Shown here in pieces: positions 1 through 5,675 of a stretch of DNA of 6,493 bases; the stretch's first letter is position 1; every line of letters begins with the position of its first letter. Position numbers and translations under genes: made by a program. The notes under the pieces were generated by a model. That model ran no database searches and was not told the DNA's origin. It was given only the letters and a program-made list of their open reading frames with translations. This DNA is from Pseudoxanthomonas suwonensis. GTDB taxonomy: Bacteria; Pseudomonadota; Gammaproteobacteria; Xanthomonadales; Xanthomonadaceae. The DNA is taken from NCBI GenBank assembly GCA_003240695.1, contig QFNC01000068.1:1-6493 (forward strand), written 5' to 3'.

Positions 1-96
1 TTGGAACGATCACCACGGCGCCGCTGAAGACCTCGTCCAGGCGGCCTGAGCAGAGAAGGAAAACTCGTAGGGACTGTCCACATTCCTTGACACAGC

Positions 97-112
97 CCAT
101 CCCTCTGGATGG
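97..112. repeat. perfect 6-bp hairpin, possible weak terminator
   Basis: The arms CCATCC (97-102) and GGATGG (107-112) pair perfectly around a CTCT loop. On the plus strand the sequence after it is TTATCT, not a full U-run, so a rho-independent terminator for a gene ending at 49 is possible but weak. It may simply be chance. Confidence 0.25.
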
Positions 113-146
113 TTATCTCCATCATCACCTGAGGTATTCTCTTTAG

Positions 147-168
147 GTTCATCACTGAGTGAGCGAAC
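147..168. promoter_or_regulatory. imperfect palindrome, role unknown
   Basis: TCACT-G-AGTGA (152-162) is a perfect 5-bp inverted repeat around one base. It is enclosed by GTTC (147-150) and GAAC (165-168), with an unequal bulge of one and two bases. Such symmetry suits an operator or a small hairpin. It lies downstream of the minus-strand TetR remnant, not in front of a gene start that I can support, so no function is assigned. Confidence 0.25.
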
Positions 169-243
169 TCTTAGTACGCTTAATCCAATCCCGAAAAGAT
201 CAAAACCTAGCAGCGATTAGTGCAACCCGTACTGAAACGAAAC

Positions 244-831
244 CTACCGCTCTCGCGACACCCTCAGTAGACTCTGCAGCCCCTTGCCCAATGCCGAGGC
301 GAACCCCTCCTGAGCGTGGGTGTTGAACTCGGGGGAGAGGATGCGTGCTGCGGCTTCTGCTGACTCAGGGTCCTCATCCGGGGCATCGGCACGGAGCCCG
401 ATGATGATGGTTGCCTGAAGTTCCTCACACCATTGGCGGGTTGCTGCGCTAAGACTGGGTAGCACAGCGACCGCGGGGTCAGCCAGCAGTCGGATCAGTG
501 CTTGACCTTCGGCCCTCGTGAAGAGTCGCTCCAAGGCGGAGGTGACCACTCTGGCAGGGTCGGACTGGGTTTCATCGTCGTCGCCTGTGGATGTTCGGAG
601 TGCGTATTGGCCTTCGAGGAAGGCGGTACTGCGTTCCATGAGTCGGGTGATCGCTTCCAGTGCGAGGTCTTCTTTGCCTCGGAAGTGGTGATAGAGGCTG
701 CCCTGTCCGACACCTGCCCGGTGGAGGATCATCTTCGGGCTAGTGGCCTCATAACCCCGCTCAGCCAGCAGTGAACCGCCCCAGGTTTGATGCCGCTGCT
801 GTTTAAGTCCGGAAGGATGGTAGTGCCCCAT
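244..831 (-). pseudogene. TetR-family transcriptional regulator, 5' end replaced by an IS end
   Basis: TetR-family repressors bind operator DNA through an N-terminal helix-turn-helix and release it when a ligand fills the C-terminal pocket. The open frame encodes 195 residues. Residues 21-56 (LLAERGYEAT, then HRAGVGQGSLYHHF, then GKEDL) are the end of helix 1 and helices 2-3 of a TetR DNA-binding domain; the rest is a variable ligand domain. Residues about 4-20 (YHPSGLKQQRHQTWGGS) are encoded by the 49-bp IS3-type end at 772-820, so the native gene is recognisable only over 244-771 and lacks its start and about 15-20 residues of helix 1. The ATG at 829-831 lies in foreign DNA and has no Shine-Dalgarno sequence. 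I therefore call it a broken gene, although a fused protein could still be made. It is separated from the P450 operon by the insertion sequence, and its original target is unknown. Confidence 0.75.
772..820 (+). mobile_element. 49-bp left-end stub of an IS3-type element
   Basis: This segment is identical, base for base, to 6399-6447, where it precedes the start of an IS3-type orfA. It begins TGAACCGCCCC, a form common for IS3-family terminal repeats, and keeps the ribosome-site-like GGAAGGATGG at its inner end. Identity stops abruptly at 820/821, so the body of this copy has been lost. Its outer tip at 772 abuts coding sequence of a TetR gene, which marks an old insertion or rearrangement point. 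The orientation is the same as the right-hand copy. Confidence 0.8.
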
Positions 832-877
832 AGAGTGGTGTAACGCGCTCGGCGGCGGGTGTGGCGTGGTGCCTCAT
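821..877. other. unassigned scrap between two IS ends, possibly an IS256-type end
   Basis: These 57 bases lie between the IS3-type stub and the tip of the next element and match neither. The start (TAGTGCCCCATAGAGTGGTG, then TAACGCGC) reminds me of terminal sequences of actinobacterial IS256-family elements, which would explain the abrupt end of the IS3-type homology. That resemblance is from memory only. No gene is present. Confidence 0.3.
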
Positions 878-927
878 TGTCAAGTCCCCGCATAGGAGCC
901 CCTCGTGCCTCAGGTAAATATCCCCGC
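878..927. repeat. left terminal inverted repeat of the IS
   Basis: It pairs with 2271-2320 read on the opposite strand. Shared blocks are AAGTCCCCGC (882-891), TAG (893-895), TCGTGCCTCA (903-912), GTAAAT (914-919) and TCCCCG (921-926). It begins 50 bp outside and ends 14 bp before the transposase stop codon. Confidence 0.8.
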
Positions 928-941
928 GAAATCCGCCCTGC

Positions 942-2240
942 CTAGCTGGCTTTTTGTTCGTAGAGTTTGATCCAGTCGGCCTCGGGCATCGCCTTGGCCT
1001 CGGCGTCCTGGACTTCGCGCTCGAGCCTGCGGGTGGGCGCTGCGGCCAGGCTGGTCAGCCGCTGCTGGATCCGGTCGATCTCTTGGGCGATGGCCACCAC
1101 GTTCAAGGAGGCCTTATAGGCGGCCAGTTCCTTCTCCTGTGCAGGGCTGAGGACCTTGGCCTCCAGCAGCCGCTGGTAGGGGGTCTTGGGCTTGTCGTAG
1201 ACCCGCTTACGCCGGCCGATGGAGTCGGTGCTGTAGCCGATGGGCTTCTTAGTCGGGGTGAAGAAATTCAGCCGATCACCTACCAGCGCCCAGAGCTGGT
1301 TAAGCAGGCCCAATTGCTGGTGGGTGTCATAGCGGTAGTAGAACCCGTAGCGGCGCACCAGGTGATTGTTCTTCGACTCGATGGTGGCCTGATCATTCTT
1401 CTGATACGGCCGGGATCGGGTGAAGAAGATCAGCTTCTCCGCAGTCCATCCCAGGACCTCGTGGTTGATGAACTCAGAGCCGTTGTCCGAGTCGATCCCG
1501 GTGACCATGAACGGCACCTGCTCCACCAAAGCATCGAAGGCCGAGACGATGTGGACCATGGCGTTGTTGCGCACCGCTCGGGTGAACACCCACCCGGTGA
1601 GCATGTCAGTACAGTTGACGCTCCTGACGAACTCACCCTTCAGGGTCGGGCCACAGTGAGCGACGGTATCGACCTCGAAGAACCCTGGTTCGGCCTCGAC
1701 CTCGTCGCCAGCTTTGCGCACACTGATCGAGTTGCGCAGCAAGGTACCAGGCTTGGTGGCCGACTTTCCCCGGATGGGGTCCTTGTCGCGTACTGGCTTC
1801 AGGTACCGGTCGATGGTCGCTGCCGACATCGAGATCAGCTCAGCACGGACCTGGAGGCTGTAGCGATCTTTACCAGGCACCAGGTCCTCCACGGCCTCCA
1901 TGGCATCAAGCCAATCGACCATCGAAGCCGCCACGTACTTACCGCAAATACCGCCAGCGACCGCCCAGACGTGCTGGAGGACCTTGATCGCATCATAGGA
2001 GTATTTCCGGGCCTTGGTTCGGCGCCGATCCAACACCGCCACTGTGGCCTGGGCCCGGCCATTGGGCTGACGCACCCGCCGGCGCAACTGCTGGCGAGCG
2101 TGATCCCGATTCCAGCCAGTAACCTCCACCAGCTGATCCAAGACCCGTGACTTGTTCGTTTTCGACGCCTTTTCATAGGCCTTGGCGTACTTCTTCGTGA
2201 TCTCGACTCGAGTGGCCAACGAGACATCCTTATCCGGCAT
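942..2240 (-). CDS. DDE (DD35E) integrase-fold transposase
   Basis: This 432-residue protein catalyses cutting and joining of the surrounding element. An HTH-like N-terminal part (about residues 25-58, with VTGWNRDHARQQL) should bind the terminal repeats. A retroviral-integrase-type core follows with Asp191 (FFEVDTVAH), Asp252 (DSDNGSEF) and Glu288 (QATIESKNNHLVRRYG); 35 residues separate the last two, giving the classic DD35E spacing. The tail from about 350 is basic and charged with probable coiled-coil character (AQEIDRIQQRLTSLAA). I chose the ATG at 2238-2240 because the protein then starts inside the right terminal repeat. The same frame is open to 2660, but that would place 140 extra residues across the repeat and into the P450 operon leader, with no transposase-like sequence. 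No frameshift or missing catalytic residue is seen, so it may be active. Confidence 0.88.
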   Translation of the reverse strand: MPDKDVSLATRVEITKKYAKAYEKASKTNKSRVLDQLVEVTGWNRDHARQQLRRRVRQPNGRAQATVAVLDRRRTKARKYSYDAIKVLQHVWAVAGGICGKYVAASMVDWLDAMEAVEDLVPGKDRYSLQVRAELISMSAATIDRYLKPVRDKDPIRGKSATKPGTLLRNSISVRKAGDEVEAEPGFFEVDTVAHCGPTLKGEFVRSVNCTDMLTGWVFTRAVRNNAMVHIVSAFDALVEQVPFMVTGIDSDNGSEFINHEVLGWTAEKLIFFTRSRPYQKNDQATIESKNNHLVRRYGFYYRYDTHQQLGLLNQLWALVGDRLNFFTPTKKPIGYSTDSIGRRKRVYDKPKTPYQRLLEAKVLSPAQEKELAAYKASLNVVAIAQEIDRIQQRLTSLAAAPTRRLEREVQDAEAKAMPEADWIKLYEQKAS

Positions 2241-2270
2241 ACCCCATCGTCGCCGAGCCCCACCCCGCTG

Positions 2271-2320
2271 CCGGGGACATTTACATGAGGCACGACCCCT
2301 GTCTACGCGGGGACTTTCCA
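2271..2320. repeat. right terminal inverted repeat of the IS
   Basis: It is the partner of 878-927. Read inward on the minus strand it starts TGGAAAGTCCCCGC at 2320. The block corresponding to 896-902 of the left repeat differs completely (ACAGGGG against GAGCCCC), leaving two conserved sub-blocks on either side, as is usual when transposase contacts an outer and an inner site. Confidence 0.8.
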
Positions 2321-2432
2321 TGAGTCTCGTCGTGTGGTAGCGTGACGCAAAACACAATGGGTACGCTTGCGTACCGCTTGAGGGGGGGTCGCCCCTATGG
2401 GCTGCAATGGTCCAAGTACGGAGTGGAAACTT
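2321..2432 (+). promoter_or_regulatory. leader and probable promoter region of the P450 operon
   Basis: These 112 bases separate the IS from the first operon gene. They contain the small inverted repeat GCGTGACGC (2340-2348), a perfect 16-bp palindrome (2360-2375, listed separately) and a G7 run followed by GTCG-like DNA and CCCCT (2381-2396), which can fold on itself. I cannot place convincing -35 and -10 boxes. The position makes it the natural promoter/operator segment unless transcription enters from the IS. Confidence 0.5.
2360..2375. promoter_or_regulatory. perfect 16-bp palindrome, candidate operator
   Basis: GGTACGC (2360-2366), TT, GCGTACC (2369-2375) is a perfect inverted repeat 58-73 bp upstream of the mini-protein start. 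TetR-family dimers usually bind palindromes of about this size, and a TetR gene closes the cluster, so it is a sensible operator candidate. I did not see the same palindrome in front of that TetR gene, so the pairing is inference. Confidence 0.45.
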
Positions 2433-2579
2433 ATGCTCATGCTGAACTGCCCTTGCGGACATGTGATCTCCGCAGATGACGAAGACACGCTTGTCGGAGA
2501 CACACAAGAGCACCTGGCACGCGACCACCCGCAGCTGAAATACACCCGCGAGCAGATCCTCTTCTTTACGGACGGCTGA
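2433..2579 (+). CDS. 48-residue Cys/His mini-protein, DUF1059-like
   Basis: The predicted protein has Cys6-Pro-Cys8-Gly at its start, an acidic turn (ADDEDTL, residues 14-20), then QEHLARDHP with His27 and His32, and ends YTREQILFF. This arrangement (a CxCG pair, a helix carrying EHxxxxH, and a terminal TREQIL) resembles the short DUF1059-type proteins I know from actinobacteria, whose function is not established. The C-x-C and H-x4-H pairs could hold a metal ion; that is inference. I chose ATG 2433 because GGAG at 2420-2423 sits 9 bases upstream; an in-frame ATG at 2397 would add 12 unlike residues and has no clear ribosome site. It precedes the ferredoxin by 46 bp on the same strand and probably shares its transcript. 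There is no signal peptide or membrane segment. Confidence 0.7.
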   Translation: MLMLNCPCGHVISADDEDTLVGDTQEHLARDHPQLKYTREQILFFTDG

Positions 2580-2625
2580 GATCGCGAGCCAACCCCCCCC
2601 ATTCCATAGAGACCAGGAGTCAACG

Positions 2626-2940
2626 ATGACTACTATCAACTTCCAGCTTTCGGACGGCACTCAACAGGTGATCGATGCTGAGGACGACGTGCCTCTCATG
2701 GAAGCGGCCGTGGACAACGATGTTCCCGGCATCGACGGTGACTGCGGAGGTATGGCGGCCTGCGCCACCTGCCATGTCTATGTCGATCCCGCATGGCAGG
2801 AGAAGGTTGGTGAGCAGAAGCCCACCGAACGCTCCATGCTCGACAACTCTTTCGATGTGAAGGAGAACAGCCGACTGGCCTGTCAGATCCAAGTCACAGA
2901 CGACCTCGACGGGCTCTGCGTCGAAGTCGCCCCCAGCTGA
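2626..2940 (+). CDS. [2Fe-2S] ferredoxin, putidaredoxin/adrenodoxin type
   Basis: This 104-residue soluble electron carrier takes electrons one at a time from the reductase encoded downstream and hands them to the P450. The cluster ligands are visible as Cys40, Cys46, Cys49 and Cys86, in the pattern C-x5-C-x2-C-x36-C (DCGGMAACATC and RLACQI), which is diagnostic for vertebrate-type ferredoxins of class I P450 systems and not for plant-type ones. The acidic stretches around residues 52-80 fit docking to redox partners. The length is normal for the family. AGGAG at 2615-2619, 6 bases before the ATG, fixes the start. It lies 45 bp upstream of the P450 gene, so the ferredoxin-P450-reductase order makes a self-contained chain. 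Confidence 0.93.
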   Translation: MTTINFQLSDGTQQVIDAEDDVPLMEAAVDNDVPGIDGDCGGMAACATCHVYVDPAWQEKVGEQKPTERSMLDNSFDVKENSRLACQIQVTDDLDGLCVEVAPS

Positions 2941-2985
2941 GCGGATCCGGACCCGAGGAACAGACGACACAACGAGGTGATCTAG

Positions 2986-4440
2986 ATGCCAACGACAGAC
3001 TCGAATGCGCACAGACAGGCCGCGGTCGCGCGGGGCAGCACACTTGCTGCGACCGCCGAGCGCCTTGCGCATGTAAGGAAGACTCCGCTGGAGGAACTGG
3101 ACCCCGGTTCGCCCGGGGCGTTCACGGACGAGAGCGTATTCGTCAAGTTCGAGCGGATCCGCAACGAGGACCCGGTCCACTTCACATCCGGCGAGCACAC
3201 CAAGATGGGCCCCTACTGGTCTCTGACCCGGTGGGAGGACATCATGGCGGCGGATACGGACCCGGAAAGCTTCTCTGCCGATGCCGGCATCGTCATGCGA
3301 CCCGCGAGCACAGTGGACCTGCAGGGCGCCTACGCCGACGAGAGCGCCGACGATCAGACTGACTCGCGGACTCACGGGGAGGACGCCGCGTTCCAGATCC
3401 AGTCACTGCTATCGATGGATCCCCCCGAGCATGACCTGCACCGCCAGATCGTCGCCCCAGCCGTCGCACCCACCCGGCTGTCCGACCTGGAATCCGTCAT
3501 CCGCAGGCGCGCGCAGAAGATCCTGGACGACCTGCCCATCGGCAAGGAGTTCGACTGGGTCGACCTCGTCTCCAAAGAGCTCACAGCAATGACTCTGGCC
3601 ACACTCCTGAACTTCCCACAGGAGCACAGACGCAAGCTCACCTACTGGTCAGATGTCGCGACCGCTATCGCGGGCCCGGGGCAGATCATCGAGACTCCAG
3701 AGGAGCGGGTTGCCATCTTGGGTGAGTTCTTCACCACGCTGATGGAACTGGTGGATACGCGGCAGCATGACGATCCCGCGCCAGATTTCGCTTCGCTCCT
3801 GGCACACAGCCCGCACGCCAGGGAATTCACGCGTGCGCAGCTGTTCGGCGATCTCGTGGTCCTCCTGGTGGGCGGCAATGACACCACCCGGAACACGATC
3901 ACCGGCTCCCTGTACGCGCTCAACCGCTGGCCGGAGGAGTTCGCCAAGCTCCGCCGCGGTGACGCGAAGGTCGCCTCCATGGTGTCGGAGACGATCCGTT
4001 GGCAGACACCGCTGACACACATGATGCGTGTGGCGACGAAAGACACGGAGCTGGGTGGCAAGACCATTCGAAAGGGCGATCGGGTCGCACTGTGGTACCT
4101 GTCTGGGAACCGAGACAGCAGTGTGATTGAGGATCCGGACGAGTTCATGATCGACCGGAAGAACCCCCGTCGCCACATCTCGTTCGGGTTCGGAGTGCAC
4201 CGTTGTCTGGGTAACCGGCTTGCCGAACTTCAGCTGCGCATCATCTGGGAAGAGATCCTGGTCCGCTTCCCGGAGATCCGAGTGGTGGAGGAACCGGTGC
4301 GAACCTACGACAACTTTGTGCGCGGCTATGAATCCATGAAGGTGCTGATCCCCCGCCGGAACACCCCCGCAGAGGTTGACCTCGGCTCGGAGTCCGCGCC
4401 TGCGGATGACCCTGAGCCGGTGGACGGGGAGGCGCGATGA
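2986..4440 (+). CDS. cytochrome P450, CYP153-like alkane terminal hydroxylase
   Basis: The 484-residue protein has all P450 hallmarks: C-helix region with MDPPEHDLHR (144-153), I-helix oxygen-activation motif GGNDTTRN (296-303), K-helix ExxR (Glu335-Arg338) and the heme loop FGFGVHRCLG (400-409) with Cys407 as axial ligand. Segments such as GPYWSLTRWEDIMA, WSDVATAI, VSETIRWQTPL, WYLSGNRD and RLAELQLRIIWEEIL recall CYP153 alkane hydroxylases, which oxidise the terminal carbon of medium-chain alkanes and need a ferredoxin and its reductase. It has no membrane anchor. GAGGTGA at 2974-2980 sets the start. Compared with the CYP153 sequences I remember it seems longer in three places: the N-terminus (about 1-40), an acidic insert in the B-C loop (about 105-137), and an acidic tail (about 458-484). 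The exact substrate cannot be read from sequence; related aliphatic or terpene substrates remain possible. Confidence 0.9.
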   Translation: MPTTDSNAHRQAAVARGSTLAATAERLAHVRKTPLEELDPGSPGAFTDESVFVKFERIRNEDPVHFTSGEHTKMGPYWSLTRWEDIMAADTDPESFSADAGIVMRPASTVDLQGAYADESADDQTDSRTHGEDAAFQIQSLLSMDPPEHDLHRQIVAPAVAPTRLSDLESVIRRRAQKILDDLPIGKEFDWVDLVSKELTAMTLATLLNFPQEHRRKLTYWSDVATAIAGPGQIIETPEERVAILGEFFTTLMELVDTRQHDDPAPDFASLLAHSPHAREFTRAQLFGDLVVLLVGGNDTTRNTITGSLYALNRWPEEFAKLRRGDAKVASMVSETIRWQTPLTHMMRVATKDTELGGKTIRKGDRVALWYLSGNRDSSVIEDPDEFMIDRKNPRRHISFGFGVHRCLGNRLAELQLRIIWEEILVRFPEIRVVEEPVRTYDNFVRGYESMKVLIPRRNTPAEVDLGSESAPADDPEPVDGEAR

Positions 4441-5675
4441 GTCTTGCGTCCATCGTCATCGTGGGAGGTGGGCAGGCGGGACAGCAGGTCGCAGCATCAC
4501 TGCGCAGGCTGGGCTACCAGGGAAGGGTGACCCTCGTGTGCGAGGAGTTGCACCTGCCGTACCAGCGGCCGCCGCTCTCCAAGGCGTACCTCAGCGGCGA
4601 GTTCGACGAGCGCCGGCTGACGTTCAAGAAGGCCGACTGGTACGAGAAGCAGGGCATCGAGGTCGTGCATCAGGCAGCGGTGAGCATGGACCGCGCGAAC
4701 CAGACGGTGAAGCTCGCCGGAGGGCTCGAGCTGGACTACGAACATCTCGTGCTGGCCACCGGCGCGCGGAACCGGCGGCTGTCCGTCCCCGGCGCGGACC
4801 TGGAGAACGTCGTGGACCTGCGCACCCGCGACGACGCGGAGGCACTCGCCGTTTCTTTGCCAGCCGCGAAGAACGTAGTGATCGTGGGGGCCGGCTTCAT
4901 CGGCCTTGAGGTGGCGGCCTCGGTGCGGAAGATGGGTGCCGCGGTCCACGTCCTCGAGCTCGCGGACAGGGTGATGGAGCGTGCCCTTTCGCCCGAGGCC
5001 TCGGCGTACTTCAGCCGTGCCCATGCTCAAGCAGGCATCGAGATCCACACCGGTACAGGGATCACAGGCATCGAGGGCCGGGAGGGCCGCGTCGCGGAGG
5101 TCGTGACCAGCACCGGTGAACGGCTGTCTGCCGATCTAGTGCTCGTCGGGATCGGTGCGGTGCCCAATGCGGAGCTGGCTGAGGAGGCGGGTCTGGAGGT
5201 CGACGGCGGGGTCGTCGTCGACGAGATGCTCAGGACCAGTGATCCTGCTGTCAGCGCCATTGGAGACGTGGCAGTAGTGTCCGTATGCGCATCCGGTGCG
5301 CGGGTGCGCCTGGAGTCGGTGCAGAACGCCAATGATCAAGGGCGCTTCCTGGCTGAATCACTAACGGGGGCGCAGGGGTCCTATGCGAAGGTGCCGTGGT
5401 TCTGGTCGGACCAGGGTACGCACAAGCTGCAGATCGCGGGTGTGCGCGACGGCTGTGAAGAGACGGTGCTGCTGCCCGCGCACGGGCCGGAGGAGTTCAT
5501 CGCTCTGCATTTCGCCGCCGGGTGGCTGCGGTGCGTCGAGACGGTGAACCGGGCAGGCGAGCACATGGCCGCGCGCAGAGGATTGGAGGCAGGAGTGATG
5601 CCGGGAGCTGAGGAAGTGCGAGCATCCGGCTTCGATCTGGGGGAGTGGGTCAGGACCCGCGTTCACCGGGGCTGA
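4437..5675 (+). CDS. FAD-dependent NAD(P)H:ferredoxin reductase (putidaredoxin-reductase type)
   Basis: This 412-residue flavoprotein oxidises NAD(P)H and reduces the ferredoxin of the same operon. Two Rossmann folds are visible: the FAD site GGGQAG (10-15) near the N-terminus and the pyridine-nucleotide site GAGFIG (151-156). They are joined by the ATGA motif (107-110), followed by VGIGAVPN (237-244) and the flavin-contacting AIGD (274-277). VPWFWSDQG (319-327) in the C-terminal domain is typical of oxygenase-coupled ferredoxin reductases. An acidic residue two places after a GxGxxGxE-type fold (Glu158, Glu174) would suit NADH, but that is inference. Length is normal. The ATG overlaps the P450 stop as ATGA (4437-4440), with GGGGAGG at 4426-4432, so the two are translationally coupled. 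Its last 26 bp overlap the convergent TetR gene. Confidence 0.93.
   Translation: MSLASIVIVGGGQAGQQVAASLRRLGYQGRVTLVCEELHLPYQRPPLSKAYLSGEFDERRLTFKKADWYEKQGIEVVHQAAVSMDRANQTVKLAGGLELDYEHLVLATGARNRRLSVPGADLENVVDLRTRDDAEALAVSLPAAKNVVIVGAGFIGLEVAASVRKMGAAVHVLELADRVMERALSPEASAYFSRAHAQAGIEIHTGTGITGIEGREGRVAEVVTSTGERLSADLVLVGIGAVPNAELAEEAGLEVDGGVVVDEMLRTSDPAVSAIGDVAVVSVCASGARVRLESVQNANDQGRFLAESLTGAQGSYAKVPWFWSDQGTHKLQIAGVRDGCEETVLLPAHGPEEFIALHFAAGWLRCVETVNRAGEHMAARRGLEAGVMPGAEEVRASGFDLGEWVRTRVHRG

Larger units (their letters stand above)
1..243. other. left-edge non-coding stretch, no supported gene
   Basis: No convincing gene is seen here. On the plus strand an open frame enters from the left edge and stops at 47-49, giving 15 residues ending in EDLVQAA; this could be the tail of an upstream gene but is too short to assign. 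On the minus strand an ATG at 98-100 opens a frame that runs off the left edge for 33 residues (starts MGCVKECGQS) and is equally unassigned. The rest contains small inverted repeats, listed separately, and AT-richer DNA (about 170-243) after the stop of the truncated TetR gene. The stretch may be old mobile-element debris, but that is inference. Confidence 0.5.
878..2320 (-). mobile_element. complete insertion sequence with DD35E transposase (IS481/IS1202-like)
   Basis: The element is bounded by long imperfect inverted repeats at 878-927 and 2271-2320, which match at about 37 of 50 positions. Both tips begin TG and then share AAGTCCCCGC; an inner block TCGTGCCTCA is also shared, while a 7-base block in the middle is unmatched. 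The element is 1443 bp and holds one minus-strand transposase gene that nearly fills it, with 14 bp from the stop to the left repeat and 30 bp from the start to the right repeat. Size, TG...CA tips and a single long DDE gene suit the IS481/IS1202 part of the IS world; the exact family is not certain. I found no convincing target-site duplication: the flanks are CTCAT on the left and TGAGT on the right. It ends 112 bp before the mini-protein start and could influence operon expression. Confidence 0.8.

Noticed and set aside
76..96. possible IS tip read on the minus strand (TGTCAAGG...)
   Set aside because: The first seven bases equal the left tip of the 878 element, but nothing further matches and there is no partner end in the window.
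954..2150. 398-codon open frame on the plus strand, antisense to the transposase
   Set aside because: It mirrors a strong DDE transposase on the other strand and its translation (repeated GLG, DLV, VVDPL stretches) shows no recognisable fold; it is typical of high-GC antisense openness.
868..2330. target-site duplication of the IS at 878-2320
   Set aside because: Left flank CTCAT and right flank TGAGT are not direct copies; the partial inverse symmetry is short and may be chance, so no duplication is claimed.
2588..2600. poly-C run upstream of the ferredoxin as a slippage or phase-variation switch
   Set aside because: It lies in non-coding DNA between two genes and does not sit in a reading frame or a clear promoter spacer.
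2241..2660. 140-residue N-terminal extension of the transposase frame
   Set aside because: It would run across the IS terminal repeat, the operon leader and the mini-protein, and its sequence has no domain character. The ATG at 2240 inside the element is the natural start.
2620..3375. 251-codon minus-strand frame across the ferredoxin and P450 start
   Set aside because: It lies opposite a ferredoxin with all four cluster cysteines and the P450 N-terminus, spans their intergenic gap, and has no domain-like sequence.
3649..4200. 183-codon minus-strand frame inside the P450
   Set aside because: It is antisense to the conserved I-helix and K-helix region of the P450, with no ribosome site or recognisable product.
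4376..4909. 177-codon plus-strand frame overlapping the P450 end and reductase start
   Set aside because: Its translation is dominated by Arg, Gly and Ala, typical of a shifted reading of GC-rich coding DNA, while the true frames carry clear FAD and P450 sequence.
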